Both the position numbers and the translations under genes were made by a program. A model generated the notes under the pieces. The model did no database searches. It was not told the origin of the DNA and worked only from the letters and a program-made list of their open reading frames with translations. Below, piece after piece: positions 7,939-15,494 of a stretch of 32,052 nucleotides of DNA. Numbering within the stretch: position 1 is the stretch's first letter; every line of letters starts with the position of its first letter. Origin of the DNA: an uncultured Eubacteriales bacterium. Its GTDB lineage: Bacteria; Bacillota; Clostridia; Christensenellales; Aristaeellaceae. The stretch lies in assembly GCA_902800625.1 (NCBI GenBank), contig CADCFG010000022.1, forward strand, positions 1 through 32,052. Reading direction: 5' to 3'.

Positions 7939-9135
7939 ATGAAAACCATCAAGAGCGTCTACAAGATCGGCAACGGCCCCTCGTCCTCCCACACCGTCGG
8001 CCCGTACCATGCCGCGCAGATCTTCGGCGCGCGGTATCCCCAGGCGGACCGGTTCCGCGTGACGCTGTACGGCTCGCTGGCCTTCACCGGCGAGGGCCAT
8101 GGCACCGGCAAGGCCATCGTGTCGGGCCTTCCGGGGGCGGAAGTGGTGTTCAACCGCGAGGAGACGGACCTGCCCCACCCGAACACCATGCGCTTTGAGG
8201 CCTACAGGGACGGCCGGCTGATCGGCGAAAACCGCATCTTCTCCATCGGCGGCGGCTCCATCCGCATCGAGGGGGAGCCGTCCGAGGACGAGGTGGAGGT
8301 CTATCCCCAGCAGAACTTCACCGAGATACTGGAGATCTGCAAGCGGCGCAGCCTGAACCTGGCCCAGTTCATCTACCGCATGGAGGACGACCGCCTGCGC
8401 GACGCGCTGAAGGTGGTCTGGGAGGCCATGAAGGAATCCATCCGGCGGGGCCTGGCCGCCGAGGGCACGCTGCCCGGCGGGCTGGGCGTGGCGCGCAAGG
8501 CCAAAACGCTGTATGAAAAGCGCTGCTACAACGAGAGCGCCGACGTGACCATGAACCGGGTCATCGCCGCCTATGCCTATGCCGTCAGCGAGGAGAACGC
8601 CGACGAGAACATCGTCGTCACCGCGCCCACCTGCGGCAGCTGCGGCGTGCTGCCCGCGGTGATGTACTATATGCACGTGGACCGGGGCTTCCCCGAAGAG
8701 GAGATCCTGGACGCGCTGGCCGTGGCGGCGCTGATCGGCAACGTGATTCGCACCAACGCCTCCATCTCCGGCGCGGAGTGCGGCTGCCAGGCGGAGATCG
8801 GCAGCGCCTGCTCCATGACGGCGGCGGCGCTGGCCTCGCTGTACGGGCTGAACATCGACCAGATCGAGTATGCCGCGGAGATCGCCATGGAGCACAACCT
8901 GGGCCTGACCTGCGACCCGGTGAAGGGCCTGGTGCAGATCCCCTGCATTGAGCGCAACGCCGTGGCCGCCATGAGGGCCATCAGCTCCGTGAACCTGTCC
9001 CGGTTCCTGTTCTCCACCCGGAAGATTTCCTTCGACGAGGTGGTGGCCACCATGTACCGCACGGGCAAGGACATGGACGAGAAGTACCGCGAGACCAGCC
9101 ACGGCGGCCTGGCGCAGATATACTACGCCAATTGA
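7939..9135 (+). CDS. sdaA: L-serine ammonia-lyase (L-serine dehydratase), single-chain, 4Fe-4S
   Basis: Converts L-serine to pyruvate and ammonia using a [4Fe-4S] cluster. The 398-residue chain fuses the beta domain (GPSSSHTVGP at about 13-22, SIGGGSIRIEG at about 102-112) to the catalytic alpha domain, as in one-polypeptide enzymes. Cysteines for the cluster and active site lie in TCGSCG (C232, C235), ECGCQAEIGSAC (C281, C283, C291), LTCDPVKG (C325) and IPCIERN (C336). ATG 7939 follows AAGGAGG. The gene sits 12 bases behind sstT and ends at a hairpin terminator, giving a two-gene serine catabolic operon. Its cluster links it functionally to the smsCB genes about 8 kb downstream, though that is only general dependence. 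Confidence 0.95.
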   Translation: MKTIKSVYKIGNGPSSSHTVGPYHAAQIFGARYPQADRFRVTLYGSLAFTGEGHGTGKAIVSGLPGAEVVFNREETDLPHPNTMRFEAYRDGRLIGENRIFSIGGGSIRIEGEPSEDEVEVYPQQNFTEILEICKRRSLNLAQFIYRMEDDRLRDALKVVWEAMKESIRRGLAAEGTLPGGLGVARKAKTLYEKRCYNESADVTMNRVIAAYAYAVSEENADENIVVTAPTCGSCGVLPAVMYYMHVDRGFPEEEILDALAVAALIGNVIRTNASISGAECGCQAEIGSACSMTAAALASLYGLNIDQIEYAAEIAMEHNLGLTCDPVKGLVQIPCIERNAVAAMRAISSVNLSRFLFSTRKISFDEVVATMYRTGKDMDEKYRETSHGGLAQIYYAN

Positions 9136-9154
9136 CGACGCGCGAAATTCAAAG

Positions 9155-9186
9155 AAGCGCGGCCTGATCGCTCAGGTCGCGCTTTT
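9155..9186 (+). terminator. Terminator of the sstT-sdaA operon
   Basis: Stem GCGCGGCCTGA / TCAGGTCGCGC (11 bp with one G-T pair, loop TCGC) followed by TTTT. It lies between convergent genes. Confidence 0.8.
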
Positions 9187-9213
9187 GCATAAGGCATTTC
9201 GGACTGCGCGGCG

Positions 9214-10467
9214 CTAATGGGTGTCCACGAGGCTCCTGCCCTTCTGGATCAGCGAATCCAGGTCCGGGATCTGGCGGACGATCAGGCCGTTGCTGTTGGA
9301 GAAGAAGTACAGCTCGTCCCGCTTCTCGTCAAAGCCATACACGCCATCCAGCTCCGCCAGCAGCTGCCAGTTCTGCCTGTCCAGCACCAGGCCCTTCTGG
9401 TTGTATCGGTCGATGATGTAGGCGCGGTGGCCGGCCCGATCCTCACAGATCGTGGTGTCGATCAAGAGGCTTTGCTCCAGGCTGCCACGAAAGACGCATT
9501 CGCAGCTTTCCAGGCAGAAGATCGACAGCTGTGCGTCGTCCATGCGCAGCACCAGGTATTCGTCCCCGAAGGCGAAGCGGATGTCCACCACGTAGTCCGG
9601 CGGCAGATCCAGCGGCAGGGTCGTCATCAGCTTTCCGGCCCGCAGGTCGTAAACCCGCAGGGAGCGGTCCTCGTCCATCACGGCCAGCAGCGGCTTCTCC
9701 TGCGCCAGGGACATCATGCGCGTGCAGCTGCCGTGCTGCTCGTCCTCGGTGACGGTCCGGCTGCCCTCGTTGGTGTCGTAGGCGAGGAAGCTGTCAATGG
9801 TGTCGTTCTCCATGCCCGGGCTGTAGCTGCTCAGCAGGATCAGACCGTTGGCGCCCGCGTGCGTGTACTTCGCCACCGAGCCGATGTCACGCGTCGCCCA
9901 GCGCTTTTGCGACAACATCGGCACGGCGTCCTGCTCCTCGGTGTCCAGCCACCAACGCAGCGTTTCGCCGTCGCACCAGGCCGTCAGCAGCCGCCCGTCG
10001 GCCAGGTAAGCCGCGTCTGCGTCGGAGGCGGGCATCGTGTATACAGCGCCTAGGGCTTTGATCTCCATGTTTTTCTCCTCGGCCAGCAAGGTGTCCACAT
10101 TGCCTTCAAAGGCGAAATGATGCACCGCCACGCCGTAGTCCAGCCAGATATAGCCGGTGCCATCCGAGAGGGCGAAGACCCTGCCGGGCTCATCGAATCT
10201 GTAGTTCTGTATCTCCATCAACTCCCGGGTCTGCGTGTCCAGCTTCACGCTTTGCTGCACCTTGCCGTCGTCCCCGTAGGAATAGCTGTTGAGCAGCGCG
10301 CCGCCATCCACGAACATCACGCCCGGCAAACTCCCGCTTTCCATGTAGCTGTCATTGTCCGGGAAGGGGATGGACTCCTGCACGGTGACGTTTTCATAGG
10401 GCAGAATGCTCTTGACGCGCAGGACGTGGTCGTCGTCCTTGGGCACCACCACGATGCCGCCGAAGCC
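9214..10467 (-). CDS. C-terminal beta-propeller part of the TIR protein, beyond an in-frame TAG
   Basis: This frame continues the TIR gene (12519-10468) without any shift: after TAG at 10470-10468 the codons read GFGGIVVV and onward for 417 residues to a second TAG at 9216-9214. The first possible start is GTG at 10452, with no good ribosome site, so independent translation is doubtful. The text is repeated beta-strand blocks of propeller type (for example EKPLLAVMDEDRSLRVYDLRAG, DEYLVLRMDDAQLSIFCLES, DKLGLV-like strands near the end). One base change at the TAG would restore an 1101-residue protein. It is therefore either a disabled gene half, a readthrough extension, or a sequencing error. 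Confidence 0.7.
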   Translation of the reverse strand, partial: GFGGIVVVPKDDDHVLRVKSILPYENVTVQESIPFPDNDSYMESGSLPGVMFVDGGALLNSYSYGDDGKVQQSVKLDTQTRELMEIQNYRFDEPGRVFALSDGTGYIWLDYGVAVHHFAFEGNVDTLLAEEKNMEIKALGAVYTMPASDADAAYLADGRLLTAWCDGETLRWWLDTEEQDAVPMLSQKRWATRDIGSVAKYTHAGANGLILLSSYSPGMENDTIDSFLAYDTNEGSRTVTEDEQHGSCTRMMSLAQEKPLLAVMDEDRSLRVYDLRAGKLMTTLPLDLPPDYVVDIRFAFGDEYLVLRMDDAQLSIFCLESCECVFRGSLEQSLLIDTTICEDRAGHRAYIIDRYNQKGLVLDRQNWQLLAELDGVYGFDEKRDELYFFSNSNGLIVRQIPDLDSLIQKGRSLVDTH

Positions 10468-12519
10468 CTATTCGTAATTTCCCGCCACGACTTTGTCGAT
10501 GTTGTTTCCTGTGAGCACAGCCTTTATGAAGCCGTGCTTCATCGGGGCGGCCCGATCCAGAGCCCCCAGGTTGAAGCTGACGTTGAAGCTGCGGGAATCG
10601 AACAGGCCGGAGTCGTTCGACCAGCCCATCGCGTAGTAGCCGTTCTTCAGCTCAAAGCAGAACAGAGGGGTGCCTTCGAGGGGGTAGATATCCACCATCT
10701 CATCCAGCAGGCTCGTCTTGGCGGCGGTCTCGCCGTCCTTTGTATTCATGGCATAGAACTGATCCTTCATGCTGAGATACAGCGTATCCCAGGTCAGCAA
10801 CAGGCAGCTCGTCTCATTGGAGGAGAAGTAGTGGTCTCTGTCCGCCTTGGGGGTTTGCTTCCGCCAGACCACCTCGCCGCTGGCCAGATCGAGCTTCGTG
10901 CAGGTGGCCGCACAGCTGTTGTCCTTGCAGCGCTGGATCACGTACAGGTTCTTCCCGCTCGCGTCCACGCGCAGGCCGACCACGGGCTCGGAATACCTCT
11001 CCGCCTCCCAGGATTGCAGCGTCCTGCTGGTTCCCGCCTCCAGGTCCACCACATAGATGTACAGGACATCGTCGTAGAAATAATAGCCGGCGAGCTTGCT
11101 GTCATGGTCGAAGAACTGGGCGTCCTCATACGCGCCGAGGGCGTCGGCGTTGATGGGCGCCTCGAGGCTGTACTGGGAATCGGACTCCGCGGTGGCCAGA
11201 GACACGGTTCGGATGACCTTGCCGGTCCGGGCATCCAGCAGGTCGACCCAGTATTCCTTGTAACTGTCGAGGCTTTCTTCATCGTAGAAGTGATAATCAT
11301 AGTTCACCACGGCGACGCGGCTCCTGTCCTCTGAAATCGCGATGGGGGCGGGCGATATGTTCGCGGCGGGGCATCGCCACATCAATTCGCCCGTCTCCTG
11401 GCTCAGGCAGGTGACGGAGTCGCGGCAGGCGTCGATCACGCCGTCCTCCGTCAGGAGAAGGCGTGTGCTGCTGGAGAGTGCGCTGTTGGCTATGGAATCG
11501 TCGGTCGAGCGCCAGAGCGGCTCGCCGGTGTAGGGGTCAAAGGCAAACACATCGCCATAGTCGTCCGCGGCATACAGGCAGTCGCCCGCATTGTTGACGG
11601 CGAAGTCGACCACGGGCGACGGTATCGAAATCTCCGTTTCCGCGATGTAGGCGTTCGGCGCGGTATTGAGATCGTACACGTGCAGCGCGTCCAGCAGCAC
11701 CTTTTCCGCCTGGCCATAGTAGGGCCGGTCGTCCTCGGGGCCTGCCGGCAGGGCGGCCAGGGCGCTGCGCACCGCCCCGGTGGGGTCTTCTGACGCCAGG
11801 GCCTCCTGCGCGTTCCGGGTCAGCAGCGTGGACTCGCTCAGCTGGACGCGCTTCTTCTGTTCGATCAGCTCCTGGTTCTGGGCGGTGATCTGGCCGTTCT
11901 TCACCAGCAGCATGCCGATGAAGGCCGAGACCGCCACTGCCGCCACGGACAGCCCCGCCGCCAGCCGGCGCGCACGATAGCGCTTCTCCCGCTGGAACAG
12001 CGAATCGTAGGAGCAGCCGATCAGCGCCGCAAACAGCCGCAGCTTATCCTCGTCCAGCCTGCGCAGCACCTCCCGGGTGCTGCCGCCGACGATGTTGGCC
12101 GCCAGGGGCTCGGTGCTGCCGATCACGTTGCCGTCGGCGTCACGGATGTGCACCAGCTGGTCCGGAAAGGATTCCTCCGGGCGGCCGTCCGCCAGCACCA
12201 CCAGCACGTTGTTGCGGTCGTGGTGCTCCAGGAAGTAGCTGATCTCCCGCTGCACCCAGATGGACTTGGGCGTGTCCGGCGTGCAGACCACGATCAGGAA
12301 CTGGGTGTGGTCCAGCGCCTCGTAGATACTGGCGGACAGGTCGCTGGACAGCGGCAGCTCGTCTTGGTCCCGGAACACGCGCCCCAGGCGGCGGCTGTCC
12401 CGGCCAGCGGCCAGCTTGGCAGGAATGCGATAGCGCTCGATCTGCTGGTGCAGACGTTTGGCGACGGCGATGTCCAGGGGCTTGTGCCGATAGCTGATAA
12501 AGGCGATGTATTCGTTCAT
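10468..12519 (-). CDS. TIR-domain membrane protein with beta-propeller (N-terminal part, ends at in-frame TAG)
   Basis: A 683-residue reading with a TIR domain at about 1-120: YIAFISYRH, VFRDQDELPLSSDLS and SIWVQREI. The Glu of QREI (about residue 92) is in the position of the catalytic Glu of NAD-cleaving TIRs. A basic stretch (REKRYRARR) precedes one transmembrane helix at about 186-206, so the TIR domain should face the cytoplasm. A short coiled coil (about 208-235) follows, then WD40/PQQ-like propeller strands (DVFAFDPYTGEPLWRSTDD) on the outer side. ATG 12519 has AAGGAGG 8 bases upstream. It is the last gene of a three-gene operon with an unknown 180-residue protein and an RyR-type membrane protein. 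I recall this architecture from gut clostridia as an uncharacterised family. NADase activity and a defence role are inference. Confidence 0.8.
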   Translation of the reverse strand: MNEYIAFISYRHKPLDIAVAKRLHQQIERYRIPAKLAAGRDSRRLGRVFRDQDELPLSSDLSASIYEALDHTQFLIVVCTPDTPKSIWVQREISYFLEHHDRNNVLVVLADGRPEESFPDQLVHIRDADGNVIGSTEPLAANIVGGSTREVLRRLDEDKLRLFAALIGCSYDSLFQREKRYRARRLAAGLSVAAVAVSAFIGMLLVKNGQITAQNQELIEQKKRVQLSESTLLTRNAQEALASEDPTGAVRSALAALPAGPEDDRPYYGQAEKVLLDALHVYDLNTAPNAYIAETEISIPSPVVDFAVNNAGDCLYAADDYGDVFAFDPYTGEPLWRSTDDSIANSALSSSTRLLLTEDGVIDACRDSVTCLSQETGELMWRCPAANISPAPIAISEDRSRVAVVNYDYHFYDEESLDSYKEYWVDLLDARTGKVIRTVSLATAESDSQYSLEAPINADALGAYEDAQFFDHDSKLAGYYFYDDVLYIYVVDLEAGTSRTLQSWEAERYSEPVVGLRVDASGKNLYVIQRCKDNSCAATCTKLDLASGEVVWRKQTPKADRDHYFSSNETSCLLLTWDTLYLSMKDQFYAMNTKDGETAAKTSLLDEMVDIYPLEGTPLFCFELKNGYYAMGWSNDSGLFDSRSFNVSFNLGALDRAAPMKHGFIKAVLTGNNIDKVVAGNYE

Positions 12520-12543
12520 GGCTCGCGCCTCCTTGACTGCCGG

Positions 12544-13086
12544 TCAATTCTCGAGTATCTCGTAGGTCCGCTCGAACTCCTCCCGGACCACGAAGTTGAA
12601 CTGGGCGTCCGTCACCCGTCCGTCCTCCGACCGCTCGATCTCATAGAACACGATGACGGCGTCCCGGTTCGAGGAGAGCAGCGCGCCCCAGAGCCAGGCG
12701 GAGAAGAAGCGCTCGGGGTGCTGCCGGTTGATGGTCAGCCGCCCGCTGTCCAGCAGGAAGCGCACGGCGTCGCTGACGGGCTGGCCATCCCGCCAGGCCT
12801 CCAGGGGCCGCGGAAGCTGGACATAGCCGCGCTCCGTCAATTCGTGGTTCGCCAGGAAGTACTCGGCGGAGTTAGGGTAGGGGAACCCCTCCTGGTCCAC
12901 CTTCACGTAGCTGCCGGGCTCGGCCAGCTCGCCGCCGCTGTTCACGGCCTCCCGGGAGAACACCTCGTAGCGCCCGTCGTCCAGCCGCTTCAGCGCGCCG
13001 GAGGCGAGCAGCTGCTTCTCCAGCTCCGAACCGTCGCCCAGACGACAGGCGATGACCGGGACCTCCCCTCGTTTCATGACGATCAT
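12544..13086 (-). CDS. Unknown 180-residue protein between RyR and TIR genes
   Basis: I do not recognise a named family. ATG 13086 is supported by GAGGAA 6-7 bases upstream and lies 10 bases after the stop of the preceding gene; an in-frame ATG at 13074 is a weaker choice. The centre has a motif PGSYVKVDQEGFPYPNSAEY followed by FLANHE and QLPRPLEAW. It recalls PGDYI-type segments that I associate loosely with RyR/TIR-linked genes, an uncertain recollection. No signal peptide or membrane helix is seen; the C-terminal third alternates strands and acidic turns. It ends 24 bases before the TIR gene. The tight spacing on both sides says the three proteins are made together, so a linker, sensor or regulator role is plausible but unproven. 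Confidence 0.75.
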   Translation of the reverse strand: MIVMKRGEVPVIACRLGDGSELEKQLLASGALKRLDDGRYEVFSREAVNSGGELAEPGSYVKVDQEGFPYPNSAEYFLANHELTERGYVQLPRPLEAWRDGQPVSDAVRFLLDSGRLTINRQHPERFFSAWLWGALLSSNRDAVIVFYEIERSEDGRVTDAQFNFVVREEFERTYEILEN

Positions 13087-13096
13087 ACGCGCTTCC

Positions 13097-15217
13097 TCAT
13101 TTCATGCCGTCCAGCAGCGCCCGGGAGACGCCGCGGTCATAGGTCTTGATGTCCTTGACTCTGCCCTCGATGCGGGTGCGGGCCATGGAGATCACGTCCA
13201 GGGCGTCCAGCCCCGCCAGGCTTTCGGGCATGCCGTTCACGCAGCCGGGCAGCCTCTGCGCCGCCGGGGTATCGTCAACGGCGCACTCCACCAGGCAGGG
13301 GTGCAGCCGCCCGGACACGTTCTTGTAGGCGTAGCCCCGGGGCACGTTGCCCTCTTTCAGGGCGGCGATCACCGCATCCACCCGGTCAAAGGGCCGGGTG
13401 AAGCCCTGCATCCTCAAAAACGCGTTCCAGCGCCGGTGCTCCAGCCAGGTCAGGCGGTTGACCAGCGCCTGGCAGGCCGCCTTGTCCGCCAGATCCGCAG
13501 CTGTGACGCAGAAGCGCTTGTAGGGCAGGTGGAAGCAGCGGCCCACCTCCGACCAGGTGTCGTAGATGCTGTCGCTGGACTGGCTGATGTCGGCAAAGCC
13601 GTGGCCCTCCTGCGCACCGGCGCCCGCGCCCTCGTCCGCGGCGAGGAACGCCTCGTCCAGGAACACGTTCTCCCAGCTGTAGCGCTCGCGGAAGCTGCCG
13701 AAGGGAGCAAACACAGGCGCGCCTTCGACGGGCCGGAAGCGGTCGGACAGGATCTGCTGGAGCGCTGTGCTGCGGATCTCCACGGACAGCGTCGGCGCGG
13801 CCTTGCCCGGTCGGCGCTGCGCCGCCCCGCCGTGGATCAGTGCGCTTCGGATGCCGCTGGCCAGCGCCAGGTTTTGCTGGTCGTCGCCGCCCATGACGAA
13901 GAAGTAATCGCAGTCACACAGGCGGTATTTTTCAGGGCAGCCGTACATATAGCCCTGCTCCCGGGTCATCAGCTCGCGCAGATTGGCTTGCCGCGGGTCC
14001 TCCTCGATGAAGGACAGGCCGCAGTAAGGCGCGGCAAAGGCCGCGGGGCCCTCGCCCTCCGGGGACATCCGCAGGCACTCCGGGGGATTGTCCGACCAGG
14101 TGCAGCTGTCGATGATCTCCGGGCTCAGCCGGTTCAGCCAGGCCTCATACCCCGGCGCGCCGCCCTCCCCGGGGCGGCAGATGACGCTGATGTACAGCTG
14201 GATGCCCGACAACTGCCCGCACCAGAACGCGGTCTTGAACACCTCCCGGGCGAAGGGACTGTCGCCGAAGATGGCCACCCGCAGCTTCTTCCCGGGGGCG
14301 TAGTCGCCCAGTGGCGCAAACAGCGGCGCGCGCTTCAGCTGGGTGCAGGCGGCCTGGGCATGGGGGCGGATCACGTTGACGGACACCGCGCCGCCCCTGG
14401 GCTCGGCGTCGTAGCGGGCCTTGATGTCCCGCACGCACTCGATGACCTCCGAATCATTGGAGAAGAAAAACAGGTCCGCGCCGGTATCGGCGTTCCAGAA
14501 GAAGCCCTCCTCGCCCTTGAGGATGGTGTACAGGTCGGTGAGGTTCTTCTCCTCGTCAAAGTCGTCCCGGCCCCGCATCCGCATCAAAAACAGCGAGCAC
14601 TTCGGGGCGCGGCGGAAGTTGATGTGGTGCACGTCCTCGGCCAGGGAGATGCCGCCGATGTCGCTCACGCGCATCAGCAGGTCGTCCTCCGTGCCATCCA
14701 CGTCCGCGAACACGATGGCGACGGGCGGCTTCGCGCCGTGGTGGGCGACGATGTTCTCCGCCAGGGTGACGGAGGCATCGTTGATCTCGGAAAATATGTA
14801 GGCCGGCCGCCGCCGCCGGAACCACAGCTTGATGGACGGGGACACGCCCGCCAGCACGTCGTACACGATGGCGCCGCCGGTGATGGGCGCAGTGCTGTAG
14901 AGTATGGCCAGGTAGGCCAGCAGCAGCATCGAGCCGGGGCCGCCGCCCAGCGCGGGGTAGACCTCGTTCAGCATCCCGTAGTCGGCGTCCAGGCTGAAGG
15001 CCTGCATGATCTCCACGAAGAAGGAGGGGGAGAGCCGGTCGATGCCGCAGGCGGACAGGCCGAACCGGGCCATCAGTATGGCCACGATGACGGCGACAGT
15101 CAGTGCCAACAATCGCTGGGTCAGCTTCTGGGTGTGCCGCGCGACGATGAACCGCGCGATGCCCGCGGCATAGGCGATGAAAGACAGTGAGAAAAACAGG
15201 ATACCCGTCGCGCGCAT
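13097..15217 (-). CDS. Membrane protein with RCK/Rossmann-like segments and C-terminal RyR-type domain
   Basis: A 706-residue protein starting at ATG 15217; an in-frame GTG at 15265 would add 16 residues but lacks a ribosome site. Three hydrophobic segments lie at about 6-25, 36-54 and 95-125. A cytoplasmic part follows, with a nucleotide-binding-like strand pattern (AYIFSEINDASVTLAENI, PPVAIVFADV) at about 139-175 and a second Rossmann-like start at about 311-327 (KLRVAIFGDSPFAREVF). Residues about 550-650 match the RyR domain pattern: YDTWSEVGRCFHLPYKRF, then WLEHRRWNAFLRMQGF (about 591-606). RyR domains occur in predicted bacterial conflict systems, where they are proposed to sense small ligands. 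It is the first gene of the operon, 10 bases before the 180-residue gene. Ligand and role are unknown; domain limits are read by eye. Confidence 0.75.
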   Translation of the reverse strand: MRATGILFFSLSFIAYAAGIARFIVARHTQKLTQRLLALTVAVIVAILMARFGLSACGIDRLSPSFFVEIMQAFSLDADYGMLNEVYPALGGGPGSMLLLAYLAILYSTAPITGGAIVYDVLAGVSPSIKLWFRRRRPAYIFSEINDASVTLAENIVAHHGAKPPVAIVFADVDGTEDDLLMRVSDIGGISLAEDVHHINFRRAPKCSLFLMRMRGRDDFDEEKNLTDLYTILKGEEGFFWNADTGADLFFFSNDSEVIECVRDIKARYDAEPRGGAVSVNVIRPHAQAACTQLKRAPLFAPLGDYAPGKKLRVAIFGDSPFAREVFKTAFWCGQLSGIQLYISVICRPGEGGAPGYEAWLNRLSPEIIDSCTWSDNPPECLRMSPEGEGPAAFAAPYCGLSFIEEDPRQANLRELMTREQGYMYGCPEKYRLCDCDYFFVMGGDDQQNLALASGIRSALIHGGAAQRRPGKAAPTLSVEIRSTALQQILSDRFRPVEGAPVFAPFGSFRERYSWENVFLDEAFLAADEGAGAGAQEGHGFADISQSSDSIYDTWSEVGRCFHLPYKRFCVTAADLADKAACQALVNRLTWLEHRRWNAFLRMQGFTRPFDRVDAVIAALKEGNVPRGYAYKNVSGRLHPCLVECAVDDTPAAQRLPGCVNGMPESLAGLDALDVISMARTRIEGRVKDIKTYDRGVSRALLDGMK

Positions 15218-15270
15218 AGGCCACTTTCCTTTCCCGGGGAGCGCCGGGCGCTCCGCTTCAATCACTTACC

Positions 15271-15299
15271 AGTATACCATATCAAAGGCCGGATGAAAA
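15271..15299 (-). promoter_or_regulatory. Promoter of the RyR-TIR operon
   Basis: On the minus strand TTTTCA (15299-15294), a 17-base spacer and TATACT (15276-15271) lie about 55 bases before the first gene. The -10 is good and the -35 weak. The region is divergent with the promoter at 15421. Confidence 0.5.
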
Positions 15300-15420
15300 G
15301 CGGCAAAGGGGCGGTTTTTCGGCATGAATCGCGGGCAGGAGGCGGCTTCAAGCGGCAGGCGAGGCGCTGGCGGGCTCGTGCGCGGCTTAAAAAATTTTGC
15401 GTCGAATCGGCATTTCTGTA

Positions 15421-15449
15421 TTGCGAAAACGTTTAACCTGTGTTAAAAT
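15421..15449 (+). promoter_or_regulatory. Promoter with AAACGTTT palindrome, upstream of the TIM-barrel gene
   Basis: TTGCGA (15421-15426), 17-base spacer, TAAAAT (15444-15449). The spacer contains the perfect palindrome AAACGTTT (15427-15434), the type of core seen in LacI-family sugar-repressor operators. Binding here would block the promoter; the regulator itself is not in the window. Confidence 0.6.
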
Positions 15450-15494
15450 GTGCGCATGCGGCAGCGGCAAGCTGCCCCGAAAGGAGCGTTCACC

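Noticed and set aside
10468..10470. TAG as pyrrolysine or a reassigned sense codon
   Set aside because: TAG ends at least six other genes in the window at natural family lengths, and no pyl gene or readthrough structure is visible. It stays open only as local readthrough.
13052..15190. 712-codon plus-strand frame opposite the RyR-type gene, and a similar 806-codon minus frame at 6682-9102
   Set aside because: Both are antisense shadows of genes with recognisable motifs (RyR-type block; SstT and SdaA).
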